A stretch of 14,536 nt of DNA from JAENVT01 sp031370745 (GCA_031370745.1 JANMQX010000396.1:1-14536), one strand, 5' to 3'; numbered from the stretch's first letter, positions 1-6,932 are shown. Numbers and translations: made by a program. Notes: a model not told the origin generated them from the letters alone.

Positions 1-75
1 GCCCCAGGCACGTGTCAACCGGCACAGTATGCCCCTGGAATACGCAAACACACAAAGAAGTTGAGAACAATTGCC

Positions 76-903
76 ATGAATGACTCTATCGGTCTCTACC
101 TGAATGACATCGGAAAAGTTTCGCTGCTGAACGCTGAAGAAGAGCGTCAGCTGTCCCGCGTCATCGAAGCCGGCCGCGATGCGGCCGAGCGTCTCGCCAA
201 AGGCGAGAAGGGGGCGGCACTGAAAGCAGCTGTCGCCGCCGCCGCTGACGCCAAGGATCGCTTTATCCGGTCCAACCTCCGCCTCGTCGTCTCCATCGCC
301 CGCCGGTACCCGCTGCCGCAGGGAATGGATCTCCTCGACCTCATCCAAGAGGGCAACCTGGGCCTCGAGCACGCAGTCGACAAGTTCGACTGGCGCCGAG
401 GTTTCAAGTTCTCCACCTACGCAACCTTCTGGATCCGCCAGGCCATCGGCCGGGCCCTCGACCAGAAGGCCAGTCTCATCCGCATCCCGGGCGATCGCTC
501 GGCCAGCCTCCGTGCTGCCCTGCGTCAGGCCTCGGGCGACGGCGAGACCCTCGACCTCGGCAACGCCGAACTGCACCGTCTCACGACGCCGGTGTCGCTC
601 GACAAGACGATCGGTGACGATGGCGATGCCACGCTCGGCGATCTGATGGCCAACGGAGACGGCACGCCGGAAGATGCTGTGATGGCCATGGTCGACAGCG
701 AGTTGCTCGACGAACTGCTCGGCACGCTCGACAAGCGGGCCCGCTACGCCATCGAAGCTCGCTTCGGTCTGCTCGACGGCGAGCGCAAGAGTTTTCGCGA
801 AGTCGGCGAGAACCTTGGCGTCACCGCCGAGGCCGCACGTCGTCTCGTCAGCCGGGCAGTCGCCGGGCTCCGCGAAGATGCCGTTCGAATCCTCGCTGCG
901 TAA
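76..903 (+). CDS. Alternative RNA polymerase sigma factor, sigma-70 family (group 2-like), 275 aa
   Basis: Directs core RNA polymerase to promoters. Numbered from ATG 76, region 1.2 is at residues 3-33 (DSIGLYLNDIGKVSLLNAEEE), region 2 at about 60-138 (NLRLVVSIARRY, DLIQEGNLGL, FKFSTYATFWIRQAIGRAL, IRIP), and region 4 at about 210-268. Region 2 is close to primary sigma factors, but the stretch between IRIP (138) and VSLDK (173) is only 34 residues, roughly 17 shorter than in mycobacterial SigA. The region 4.2 recognition helix reads TAEAARRLVSRAV in place of the usual TRERIRQIE. In the -10-reading helix, Thr of QAITR is Gly (QAIGR). I chose ATG 76 because GAGA at 63-66 is suitably spaced; an in-frame TTG at 61 would sit directly on AAGAAG. 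It is transcribed alone and followed by a large inverted repeat. The family is secure; its regulon is unknown, and it is probably not the housekeeping sigma factor. Confidence 0.93.
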   Translation: MNDSIGLYLNDIGKVSLLNAEEERQLSRVIEAGRDAAERLAKGEKGAALKAAVAAAADAKDRFIRSNLRLVVSIARRYPLPQGMDLLDLIQEGNLGLEHAVDKFDWRRGFKFSTYATFWIRQAIGRALDQKASLIRIPGDRSASLRAALRQASGDGETLDLGNAELHRLTTPVSLDKTIGDDGDATLGDLMANGDGTPEDAVMAMVDSELLDELLGTLDKRARYAIEARFGLLDGERKSFREVGENLGVTAEAARRLVSRAVAGLREDAVRILAA

Positions 904-911
904 TTCGTCGC

Positions 912-996
912 ACCAATTGCGAAGGGCAAGTCACGAGACATCCGGTACCACCGGGAGACGGTGACTTGCCCTCTTCGCGTGTCGACGACAATTGGT
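912..996. repeat. Composite inverted repeat / large hairpin between sigma factor and DAHP synthase
   Basis: Four nested complementary segments lie in the intergenic region. ACCAATTG (912-919) pairs with CAATTGGT (989-996). GCGAA (919-923) pairs with TTCGC (974-978). GGGCAAGTCAC (924-934) pairs perfectly with GTGACTTGCCC (961-971). In the loop, CCGGT (942-946) pairs with ACCGG (950-954). The right side carries a 2-nt bulge (972-973) and a 10-nt internal loop (979-988). There is no T-tract after it. It starts 9 nt after the sigma factor stop, so a bidirectional or Rho-aided terminator is the simple reading. A structured small RNA or a protein-binding site is also possible. Confidence 0.75.
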
Positions 997-1020
997 CGAA
1001 GCGCAGCGTCAGGTCACCGT

Positions 1021-1026
1021 TAGCAT
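1021..1026 (+). promoter_or_regulatory. Putative -10 box TAGCAT for the DAHP synthase gene (leaderless start)
   Basis: TAGCAT matches the actinobacterial TANNNT -10 consensus and ends 6 nt before GTG 1033, so transcription would start at or next to the start codon. No convincing Shine-Dalgarno precedes the GTG. No good -35 hexamer is visible. Confidence 0.5.
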
Positions 1027-1032
1027 TGCTGC

Positions 1033-2388
1033 GTGGCAAAGGCGTGGACACCATCGTCGTGGCAGGGGTTTCCTGCCGAGCAGCAACCGGATTGGCCTGA
1101 TCAGGGCGATCTCGATCGAGCCCTGAAGCAGATCGCGTCCTATCCCCCGCTCGTCTTTGCGGGCGAAGCGCGTTCGCTGCAGACCACCCTCGGCCACGTC
1201 GCCGCCGGCAACGCATTCTTGCTGCAGGCCGGCGATTGCGCCGAGAGCTTCGACGACTTCTCGGCGGTCAACATTCGCGAGAAGTTGCGCGTCATCCTGC
1301 AGATGGCCGTGGTACTCACCTATTCGCTCGGAGTCCCTGTGGTGAAGGTCGGCCGCATCGCCGGTCAGTTCGCCAAACCACGGTCTGCCGCGTTCGAACG
1401 GATCGGCGATCTCGATCTGCCGACGTTCCGGGGACACATCGTCAACGACCCCAATCCGACCGAGGCCGCTCGAGTGCCGTCGGCCGATCGGCTTGTGCAG
1501 GCTTACCATCAGTCGGCGTCGACGCTCAATCTGTTGCGGGCATTCACAAAGGGCGGTTTCGCCGACCTCGGCCGGCTGCATGCCTGGACGCAGGAGTTCG
1601 TCGCCACCAGTCCGGAGGGCCGCGCCTACGACCAACTCGCTGCCGAGATCGATCGCGCTCTGCGGTTCATGCGGGCCTGCGGTGTCGACACCGAGAGTCA
1701 CCAGACGCTTCGTGAAGTCGACTTTTACACCAGTCACGAGGCCTTGCTGCTCGGCTACGAGGAAGCCCTGACGCGGCAGGATTCACTCGGCGGCGGCTGG
1801 TACGACTGCTCGGCTCACATGCTGTGGATCGGTGAACGCACCCGCCAACTCGACGGCGCTCACATCGAGTTTCTCCGTGGCGTGGGCAACCCGGTCGGGT
1901 GCAAGATCGGGCCAGGCACGTCGGCCGACTTCGTGCTGGAGCTCTGCGACAAACTGAACCCGGCAAGAATTCCCGGCCGGTTGACGCTCATCTCCCGCAT
2001 GGGTGCCGACAACATCGAAGACGGTCTGCGCCCGTTGCTTCGGGCGGTGCGCGAAGCTGGGCAGCCGGTGGTGTGGGCCTGCGATCCGATGCACGCCAAC
2101 ACGTTCACGTCAGGGTCAGGCCGCAAGACGCGCGATTTCGATCACATCTGCGCGGAGATCAGCGGTTTCGTTGCGGCGCACACCGCCGAGGGCACGTGGC
2201 CCGGCGGGATCCATGTCGAATTGACTGGCGACAACGTCACCGAGTGCGTCGGCGGCGCCGACAAGATTCTCGACAGCCAACTCGACGACCGCTACCAGAC
2301 AGTCTGCGACCCACGGCTGAATGCCCGCCAGAGCCTCGATCTGGCGTTTCAGGTAGCCGAGATGCTGCGCAGCACCGGCCTCGCCTGA
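1033..2388 (+). CDS. aroG: Class II 3-deoxy-7-phosphoheptulonate (DAHP) synthase
   Basis: Condenses phosphoenolpyruvate with erythrose 4-phosphate to DAHP, the entry step of the cytosolic shikimate pathway to aromatic amino acids. The 451-aa protein is full length for type II enzymes. The presumed metal ligands are all present: Cys69 in GDCAESF, His354 in CDPMHANT, Glu396 in HVELTGDN and Asp426 in CDPRLN. Their spacing matches that of the Mycobacterium tuberculosis enzyme. The PEP-binding segment KVGRIAGQFAKPRS begins at Lys105. The N-terminal part (SYPPLVFAGEARSLQ, residues 36-50) is closer to the plant-type branch of class II than to M. tuberculosis AroG. The usual LLQGGDCAESF reads LLQAGDCAESF. 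The GTG start at 1033 is supported by the conserved N-terminal tryptophan segment (AWTPSSW) and the TAGCAT box just upstream. The downstream hydrolase follows after 7 nt and is probably co-transcribed. The gene is also named aroF or aroH in some genomes. Confidence 0.96.
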   Translation: MAKAWTPSSWQGFPAEQQPDWPDQGDLDRALKQIASYPPLVFAGEARSLQTTLGHVAAGNAFLLQAGDCAESFDDFSAVNIREKLRVILQMAVVLTYSLGVPVVKVGRIAGQFAKPRSAAFERIGDLDLPTFRGHIVNDPNPTEAARVPSADRLVQAYHQSASTLNLLRAFTKGGFADLGRLHAWTQEFVATSPEGRAYDQLAAEIDRALRFMRACGVDTESHQTLREVDFYTSHEALLLGYEEALTRQDSLGGGWYDCSAHMLWIGERTRQLDGAHIEFLRGVGNPVGCKIGPGTSADFVLELCDKLNPARIPGRLTLISRMGADNIEDGLRPLLRAVREAGQPVVWACDPMHANTFTSGSGRKTRDFDHICAEISGFVAAHTAEGTWPGGIHVELTGDNVTECVGGADKILDSQLDDRYQTVCDPRLNARQSLDLAFQVAEMLRSTGLA

Positions 2389-2395
2389 AGACCCG

Positions 2396-3217
2396 GTGCA
2401 GGCGCTCCAGCTGATCGATACCTGGCCGGTCGCCAACGTGGCCGCCGCGGTGGTCCATCCGAACGGGACAGTTGACACCACGGGTGACCAAAACCGTCAA
2501 TTTCGCATCGCTTCCGTGGCCAAGACGATCACCACGTGGGCATGCCTCGTCGCCGTGGAGGAGGGCATTGTCGCGCTCGACCAACCTGTCGGTCAGCCAG
2601 GCTGCACTCTGCGACACCTGCTCTCCCATGCCGGTGGCTACCCATTCGACGGCGCAGAGCCGATCGCCAGGCCCGAGCGCACGCGGATCTACTCGAACAC
2701 CGGAATCGAGAGAGCTGCGCAGTCGATCGCCGACGCCGCCGCCATGACGTTCGAGGCGTATCTGAGCGAGGCGGTGTTTCAGCCGCTGGGCATGACGTCG
2801 ACCGCGCTGCACGGATCCCCCGCGCATCGAATGTGGAGCACGACCACCGATCTCGTCAAGTTCGTCACCGAGGTGCGCTCGCCGACATTGATCTCGCGGG
2901 CCTCGGGCGCTGAGGCGGCGACGATCCAGTACCCGGAGCTCAGCGGGATCGTTCCGGGCGTCGGCCGCTACTCGCCATGCCCCTGGGGACTGGGATTCGA
3001 GATCCGCGGCGCCAAACAACCTCACTGGACGGGCACGACGAACTCGCCGTCAACGTTTGGACATTTCGGCGGCGCCGGTACCTTCATGTGGGTGGATCCT
3101 GCCGTGGGGGTGGCCTGCCTTGCCCTGACCGATCGCTCATTCGATGAATGGGCCGAAGAAGCCTTGAACCTGTGGCCCACCTTCAGCGACGCCATATTGG
3201 CCGAGGCCTCGGCGTGA
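2396..3217 (+). CDS. Serine hydrolase, beta-lactamase / class C penicillin-binding fold (peptidase S12-like), 273 aa
   Basis: A serine hydrolase of the beta-lactamase-related family (esterases, D-aminopeptidases, class C beta-lactamases and relatives). The three active-site motifs are visible: SxxK as Ser40-Val-Ala-Lys43 in RIASVAKTIT, YxN as Tyr99-Ser-Asn101, and an HxG in place of KTG at His223-Phe-Gly225 in FGHFGGAGT. HLLSHAGGY (74-82) and FQPLGM (128-133) are further hallmarks of this family. No signal peptide or membrane segment is evident, so it is likely cytosolic. At 273 aa it is shorter than typical class C enzymes (350-400 aa). The GTG start lies 7 nt after the DAHP synthase stop with only a weak GAAGA upstream, which suggests translational coupling. 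The substrate cannot be predicted, and a role in antibiotic resistance is not implied. The last base of its TGA stop is the first base of the next gene's ATG. Confidence 0.88.
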   Translation: MQALQLIDTWPVANVAAAVVHPNGTVDTTGDQNRQFRIASVAKTITTWACLVAVEEGIVALDQPVGQPGCTLRHLLSHAGGYPFDGAEPIARPERTRIYSNTGIERAAQSIADAAAMTFEAYLSEAVFQPLGMTSTALHGSPAHRMWSTTTDLVKFVTEVRSPTLISRASGAEAATIQYPELSGIVPGVGRYSPCPWGLGFEIRGAKQPHWTGTTNSPSTFGHFGGAGTFMWVDPAVGVACLALTDRSFDEWAEEALNLWPTFSDAILAEASA

Positions 3218-3666
3218 TGTATCGGCCAGGCGATCGAGTCCGGTTCGAGACGACCGGCGACGACGGCTGGCCGTTGATTCGTTACGGCTTCGTCGGTGGC
3301 GTCGCAGGCAATGGCGGCCCAATAGTGGTCATGCTCGACGGTGAGCTCAGCGGCGATGTCGTCAACCGCTCCGAGTTGCAACCGGTGACGATCACCAGCG
3401 TCGAACTGTGCCTGCGCGGCGCAGATCTGATCGATGATCCCGACCTGCGTCGTGGGCTGGTCGCGCTGTGGCATGCCGAGGCCGACTCTGCTGGCCTCGA
3501 CGTCGACGAGTTGCACCCGATTGGCGACGGCAAACGGGAGTCCGACGCGTGCTGGGCGTTGGCGGAGCTGATGACTGCCGATCAGCACTACATCGTGCGG
3601 GCGATCCAACTGCCCAACGAACCCGAGATCATCCGCGTTCGCGCCGAGTATCGCAACGGCGACTAG
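3217..3666 (+). CDS. Hypothetical protein with SH3-like N-terminus, 149 aa
   Basis: I do not recognise this protein. ATG 3217 overlaps the hydrolase stop by one base (TGATG), so it is the third gene of the aroG-hydrolase run and probably translationally coupled; GTG 3214 is an alternative start. The N-terminus (MYRPGDRVRFE, then GFVGGVAGNGGPIVVMLDGE) looks like a small beta-barrel of SH3 or KOW-like type, with a PGDRV motif and a valine/glycine-rich strand pattern. The C-terminal half is acidic and helical (DLRRGLVALWHAEADSAGLD). It has no signal peptide, membrane segment or cysteine pair. Codon use is GC3-rich like its neighbours, which supports real coding. A ligand- or protein-binding role is only a guess. 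Confidence 0.8.
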   Translation: MYRPGDRVRFETTGDDGWPLIRYGFVGGVAGNGGPIVVMLDGELSGDVVNRSELQPVTITSVELCLRGADLIDDPDLRRGLVALWHAEADSAGLDVDELHPIGDGKRESDACWALAELMTADQHYIVRAIQLPNEPEIIRVRAEYRNGD

Positions 3667-3675
3667 CCGAACCTC

Positions 3676-4878
3676 TCAGCTCAGGCGTTCGATGATCATG
3701 GCCATGCCTTGACCACCGCCGACGCACATGCTTTCCAGGCCGTAGGTCTTGTCTTCGTACTGCAAGCCGTTGATGAGGGTTGTCATGATCCTGGCCCCCG
3801 TCATCCCAAACGGATGACCAAGCGCGATCGCGCCGCCGTGGACGTTGAGCTTGTCCATCGGGATGCCGAGGTGCTTGGCCGAGGGGATCACTTGGGCGGC
3901 GAAGGCTTCGTTGATCTCGACGAGATCGATCTGGTCGATGGTCATGCCAGCGCGTGCAAGCGCTTGCCTGCAGGCTTCGATGGGGCCGAGGCCCATGATC
4001 TCCGGATTGATCCCCGTGACACCGGAGCTGACGATCCGAGCCAAGGGGGTGATGCCCAGTTGCTTGGCCTTTGTGTCGCTCATCACCATCACCGCGGCAG
4101 CGCCGTCGTTCAGGGGGCAGGCGTTGCCGGCCGTGATGGTGCCCTCGGGACGGAACACGGGCTTCAACTGACTGACGGTCTCGTAGTTCGTGCCCGGCCG
4201 CGGGCCGTCGTCCTTGCTGACCACCGTGCCGTCTTCGAGCACGAGCGGGGTGATCTCGTTGTCGAAGAACCCGTTGTCGGCAAACTCACACGCAAGGTTC
4301 TGGGAACGCACACCGAACCGGTCCATCTCCTCGCGAGTCACGCCTTCGACCTCGACGACGTTTTCTGCAGTCTGACCCATGGCGATGTACATGTCGGGCA
4401 AGCCTGCCGGCGGCGACCACGTCGGCTGGCCGCCCTGGGCCCGTAACTTGGTGCGCTCGCCCGAGGGTTTGAAGATGGCGTTGGGAGCCACATCGCTGGC
4501 GCCCGATGAGTAACGGCTGACCGTCTCGACACCGACGGCGATGAAGCAGTCGCCCTCGCCGGCCTTGATGGCGTGGAACGCCATGCGAATGGTCTGCAAA
4601 CTCGACGAGCAATAGCGGTTGATGGTGACGCCGGGAACATCGTCGAGGCCGGCGAGCACGGCGACGACCCGGGCAATGTTGAAGCCGCCCTCGCCCGCCG
4701 GTTGGCCGATGCCCATCATCAGATCGTCGACATCGGCGCCCTGCACCTGGGGCACCTTCTTCATCAGCGCCTCGATGATCTGCGCCGACATGTCGTCGGG
4801 GCGCAAGCTGACGAGGGAACCTTTGTTGGCGCGACCGATCGGGCTGCGGGCGGTGGCGACGATAACGGCTTCAGTCAT
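3676..4878 (-). CDS. Acetyl-CoA acyltransferase (thiolase family, FadA-like), 400 aa
   Basis: Thiolase catalysing CoA-dependent cleavage of 3-ketoacyl-CoA, or the reverse acetoacetyl-CoA condensation. The catalytic set is complete: nucleophile Cys90 in INRYCSSSLQ, His355 in GGAIALGHPFG, and Cys385 in CVGGGQG; NEAF, the conserved thiolase motif, is also present. Length is normal for the family. ATG 4878 is favoured because AAGGGGAA (4884-4891, read on the minus strand) is a good Shine-Dalgarno with 6-nt spacing and the protein then begins with the standard MTEAVIVATARSPIG. Extending the frame further upstream would run into the preceding gene. It follows the PIG-L deacetylase gene after 38 nt on the same strand and lies beside a divergent P450 of a lipid/steroid-oxidising type. 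A role in fatty acid or sterol side-chain beta-oxidation is therefore plausible; a biosynthetic acetyl-CoA C-acetyltransferase is the alternative. Confidence 0.95.
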   Translation of the reverse strand: MTEAVIVATARSPIGRANKGSLVSLRPDDMSAQIIEALMKKVPQVQGADVDDLMMGIGQPAGEGGFNIARVVAVLAGLDDVPGVTINRYCSSSLQTIRMAFHAIKAGEGDCFIAVGVETVSRYSSGASDVAPNAIFKPSGERTKLRAQGGQPTWSPPAGLPDMYIAMGQTAENVVEVEGVTREEMDRFGVRSQNLACEFADNGFFDNEITPLVLEDGTVVSKDDGPRPGTNYETVSQLKPVFRPEGTITAGNACPLNDGAAAVMVMSDTKAKQLGITPLARIVSSGVTGINPEIMGLGPIEACRQALARAGMTIDQIDLVEINEAFAAQVIPSAKHLGIPMDKLNVHGGAIALGHPFGMTGARIMTTLINGLQYEDKTYGLESMCVGGGQGMAMIIERLS

Positions 4879-4884
4879 GATGGT

Positions 4885-4890
4885 TCCCCT
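4885..4890 (-). promoter_or_regulatory. Shine-Dalgarno AGGGGA of the thiolase gene
   Basis: On the minus strand AGGGGA lies 6 nt before ATG 4878. It decides the start and shows that this second gene of the unit uses a leadered start, unlike its upstream neighbour. Confidence 0.7.
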
Positions 4891-4916
4891 TGATGACGCT
4901 TGTTGTCGAATGAAAG

Positions 4917-5633
4917 TTATCGGGTGTCGACGACGCGAAACGTCTCGGCCGAGGCGCCGTCGGGTAGATCGAACTGCTTGGCAGTGTTGGCCATCCACTC
5001 GCGGACCATCGTCTCGGTGCGCCGCGGGTCGGTGTGCTGGCTGACATGACACATCAGCGCAGTGATCTTGCGATCGACGCCAGAGGTGACGTCGATCGAA
5101 TGTGTTCCGTTGCCCCCGCCTTGCACCCACACCTCGTCGACTGCCCACGGCTCGATTTCCTCTTGGAAGAGCTCAGGGAAGGCAAACGGATTGCGAGCAT
5201 CCGGATAGACGGCGCACAGTGTTGCTTCGCCTGCCGCGATGTGGTCTGGATGGCTGGAGTAGATGCGATCAAGAATGCGCTCTGGCGATTGCGCGATCAC
5301 GACGCGAGGTCGCACCTGACGGATGACCGCGCTGATGTCGGCGCGCAGTTGCAGCGTCACCTGGAGACGACCGTCGCCGTACCCGAGAAAGAACAGCTGA
5401 GTGACGCCGACGATCTTGGCCGCGTCAGTCTGCTCTTTGCGGCGCAACATGGCCACGTCATGTCGAGCCATTGCCCGATCGCTACCGCCGGCGTCGCCAT
5501 CGGTGACGATGCAATAGCTCACTTCGACACCGGCGTCGGTCAACATCGCCACAGTGCCGGCGGCGCCGAAATCGACGTCGTCGGGATGAGCGGTCACCAC
5601 CAGGGCCCGCTCGATCTCCGGAAACGTCAGCAT
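4917..5633 (-). CDS. PIG-L family (LmbE-like) zinc-dependent deacetylase, 238 aa
   Basis: A member of the PIG-L/LmbE family of Zn-dependent N-deacetylases acting on N-acetylglucosaminyl-type substrates; mycothiol enzymes MshB and Mca belong here. The metal motif AHPDD is at residues 15-19 (His16, Asp19) and the second motif HPDH at 128-131 (SSHPDHIAAGE). The YCIVTDGDAGGSD segment (40-52) is also characteristic. There is no signal peptide. At 238 aa it is shorter than MshB and Mca (about 290-300 aa), so I do not assign mycothiol chemistry. The ATG start follows a TAGGCT -10 box by 6 nt with no Shine-Dalgarno, so the mRNA is probably leaderless. It is the first gene of a two-gene unit with the thiolase and diverges from the P450 gene across 45 bp. 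The substrate is unknown. Confidence 0.92.
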   Translation of the reverse strand: MLTFPEIERALVVTAHPDDVDFGAAGTVAMLTDAGVEVSYCIVTDGDAGGSDRAMARHDVAMLRRKEQTDAAKIVGVTQLFFLGYGDGRLQVTLQLRADISAVIRQVRPRVVIAQSPERILDRIYSSHPDHIAAGEATLCAVYPDARNPFAFPELFQEEIEPWAVDEVWVQGGGNGTHSIDVTSGVDRKITALMCHVSQHTDPRRTETMVREWMANTAKQFDLPDGASAETFRVVDTR

Positions 5634-5639
5634 GCCACG

Positions 5640-5645
5640 AGCCTA
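5640..5645 (-). promoter_or_regulatory. Putative -10 box TAGGCT for the PIG-L deacetylase
   Basis: Read on the minus strand, TAGGCT fits TANNNT and ends 6 nt before ATG 5633, predicting a leaderless mRNA. Its -35 region would overlap the -10 box of the divergent P450 promoter. Confidence 0.5.
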
Positions 5646-5652
5646 CGGTGAA

Positions 5653-5660
5653 GGGGCCCC
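5653..5660. promoter_or_regulatory. Central palindrome GGGGCCCC in the deacetylase/P450 divergent promoter
   Basis: A perfect 8-bp palindrome centred at 5656.5, essentially the midpoint of the 45-bp gap (5634-5678). It sits between the two divergent -10 boxes (5640-5645 and 5666-5671). It could be an operator that controls both directions. In GC-rich DNA an 8-bp palindrome can also arise by chance. Confidence 0.35.
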
Positions 5661-5665
5661 ATCGG

Positions 5666-5671
5666 TACGCT
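5666..5671 (+). promoter_or_regulatory. Putative -10 box TACGCT for the P450 gene
   Basis: TACGCT fits TANNNT and ends 7 nt before ATG 5679. The GAAGGGG at 5650-5656 is too far upstream to serve as a ribosome binding site. This again points to leaderless transcription. Confidence 0.5.
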
Positions 5672-5678
5672 CCCAGCC

Positions 5679-6932
5679 ATGGTCACCGATGTCGCACTCG
5701 GCACATTCGAACTTTCCGATCCCGAGTTCTGGATTGCGCCGCGCGACTTCCGGCACGCCGCTTTTGACGCGCTGCGTGCAGCCGACGAGTTGGTGTTCTA
5801 CGACGAGTGGGAGTTCGAGGGCAGCCCGCTTCCAAAGGGACCTGGCTACTGGGCCGTCACCCGCCACGAGGATGTCTGGGCAGCCAGTCGCAATCCGCAG
5901 GTCTTCATCAGCGGCCGCGGCGTCAACATCGGCGACATCCCGCAGGAGATGAACGAGTTCATCGGGTCGATGATCGCGATGGACGACCCGCGGCACTTCC
6001 GGCTCCGCAGCATCGTCGCCAAGGGATTCACGCCGAAGCACATCACTCAGGTCGAGGGGTATGTGCGCACCAAGGCGACTGCGATCATCGACCGTCTGCT
6101 CGAACAGTTCCCCGACGGCGAATGCGACTTCGTCGAGCAGATCGCCGCCCCGCTTCCGCTGCAGATCATCTGCGAGATGATGGGCATCCCTCCTGAGGAT
6201 GAAGCGCAGGTCTTCCAGTGGACAAACGTCATCCTCGGCGTCGGTGATCCCGAATACGTCGGCTCCTTCGAGCAGTTGATGGGTGTGCTGATGCAGATGT
6301 TCATGTACGCCCAGAAGTTGGGCGAGGAACGGCGAGCTGATCCCGGCGATGACATCGCCTCCGTGATGATGCACGCCGAGGTCGACGGCGAACGATTGAC
6401 GCCACAGGAGTTCGGTTCGTTCTTCATCCTCCTCGCTGTCGCCGGCAACGAGACCACCCGTAACGCCATCGCCCACGGGATGAAATTGCTCACCGACAAC
6501 CCCGATCAGCGCCGGTCGTGGTTCGACGACTACGACGGACACGTCAGGACCGCGGTCGACGAGATCGACAGGTGCTCGACACCCGTCAATCACTTCCGCC
6601 GCACCGTCGCCGAAGACGTCGTCCTGCACAACACCAAGATCTCCGCCGGACAGAAGGTGGTGCTGTGGTACAACTCGGCCAACCGCGATGAGACTGTGTT
6701 CGCGAATGCCGACGACTTCGACATCGCCCGACCGCTGCAACCCCAGCAGGTCGGGTTCGGGGCCGGCGGTCCGCACTTCTGTCTCGGCGCCAACCTGGCG
6801 CGTCGCGAGATCGCCGTGATCTTCGACGAGATCCGCACGCGGTTGCCGAATCTGGTCATCACCACCGAGCCCGACTACCTGCAGAGTGCGTTCATCAACG
6901 GCATCAAGCGAATGCGCTGTACCTGGCGCTAG
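5679..6932 (+). CDS. Cytochrome P450, CYP124/CYP125/CYP142-like
   Basis: Soluble bacterial haem monooxygenase of 417 aa, normal length. Visible motifs are the I-helix oxygen-activation segment Ala255-Gly-Asn-Glu-Thr-Thr-Arg261 (AGNETTR), the ExxR pair Glu295-Ile-Asp-Arg298 followed by PVNHFRRT, and the haem loop FGAGGPHFCLGANLAR with axial Cys368. The sequence AGNETTRNAIAHGM and the haem loop are close to actinobacterial CYP124, CYP125 and CYP142 enzymes, which hydroxylate terminal carbons of methyl-branched lipids or cholesterol side chains. By analogy it would act on a lipid or isoprenoid substrate. No ferredoxin or reductase gene is in the window, so electron partners must be encoded elsewhere. 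It is divergent from the deacetylase-thiolase unit and probably shares control with it. The TAG stop overlaps the stop of the converging phosphatase gene (CTAG). Confidence 0.95.
   Translation: MVTDVALGTFELSDPEFWIAPRDFRHAAFDALRAADELVFYDEWEFEGSPLPKGPGYWAVTRHEDVWAASRNPQVFISGRGVNIGDIPQEMNEFIGSMIAMDDPRHFRLRSIVAKGFTPKHITQVEGYVRTKATAIIDRLLEQFPDGECDFVEQIAAPLPLQIICEMMGIPPEDEAQVFQWTNVILGVGDPEYVGSFEQLMGVLMQMFMYAQKLGEERRADPGDDIASVMMHAEVDGERLTPQEFGSFFILLAVAGNETTRNAIAHGMKLLTDNPDQRRSWFDDYDGHVRTAVDEIDRCSTPVNHFRRTVAEDVVLHNTKISAGQKVVLWYNSANRDETVFANADDFDIARPLQPQQVGFGAGGPHFCLGANLARREIAVIFDEIRTRLPNLVITTEPDYLQSAFINGIKRMRCTWR

Noticed and set aside
2..36. Imperfect CCAGG/CCTGG inverted repeat upstream of the sigma factor
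   Set aside because: Stem too short and mismatched to support a hairpin or operator.
3709..4446. 245-codon plus-strand frame antisense to the thiolase
   Set aside because: Lies wholly within a complete thiolase gene and has no family motifs; shadow.
5643..6776. 377-codon minus-strand frame antisense to the P450 gene
   Set aside because: The P450 on the plus strand has all family motifs; the antisense frame shows no recognisable domain and is a codon-bias shadow.
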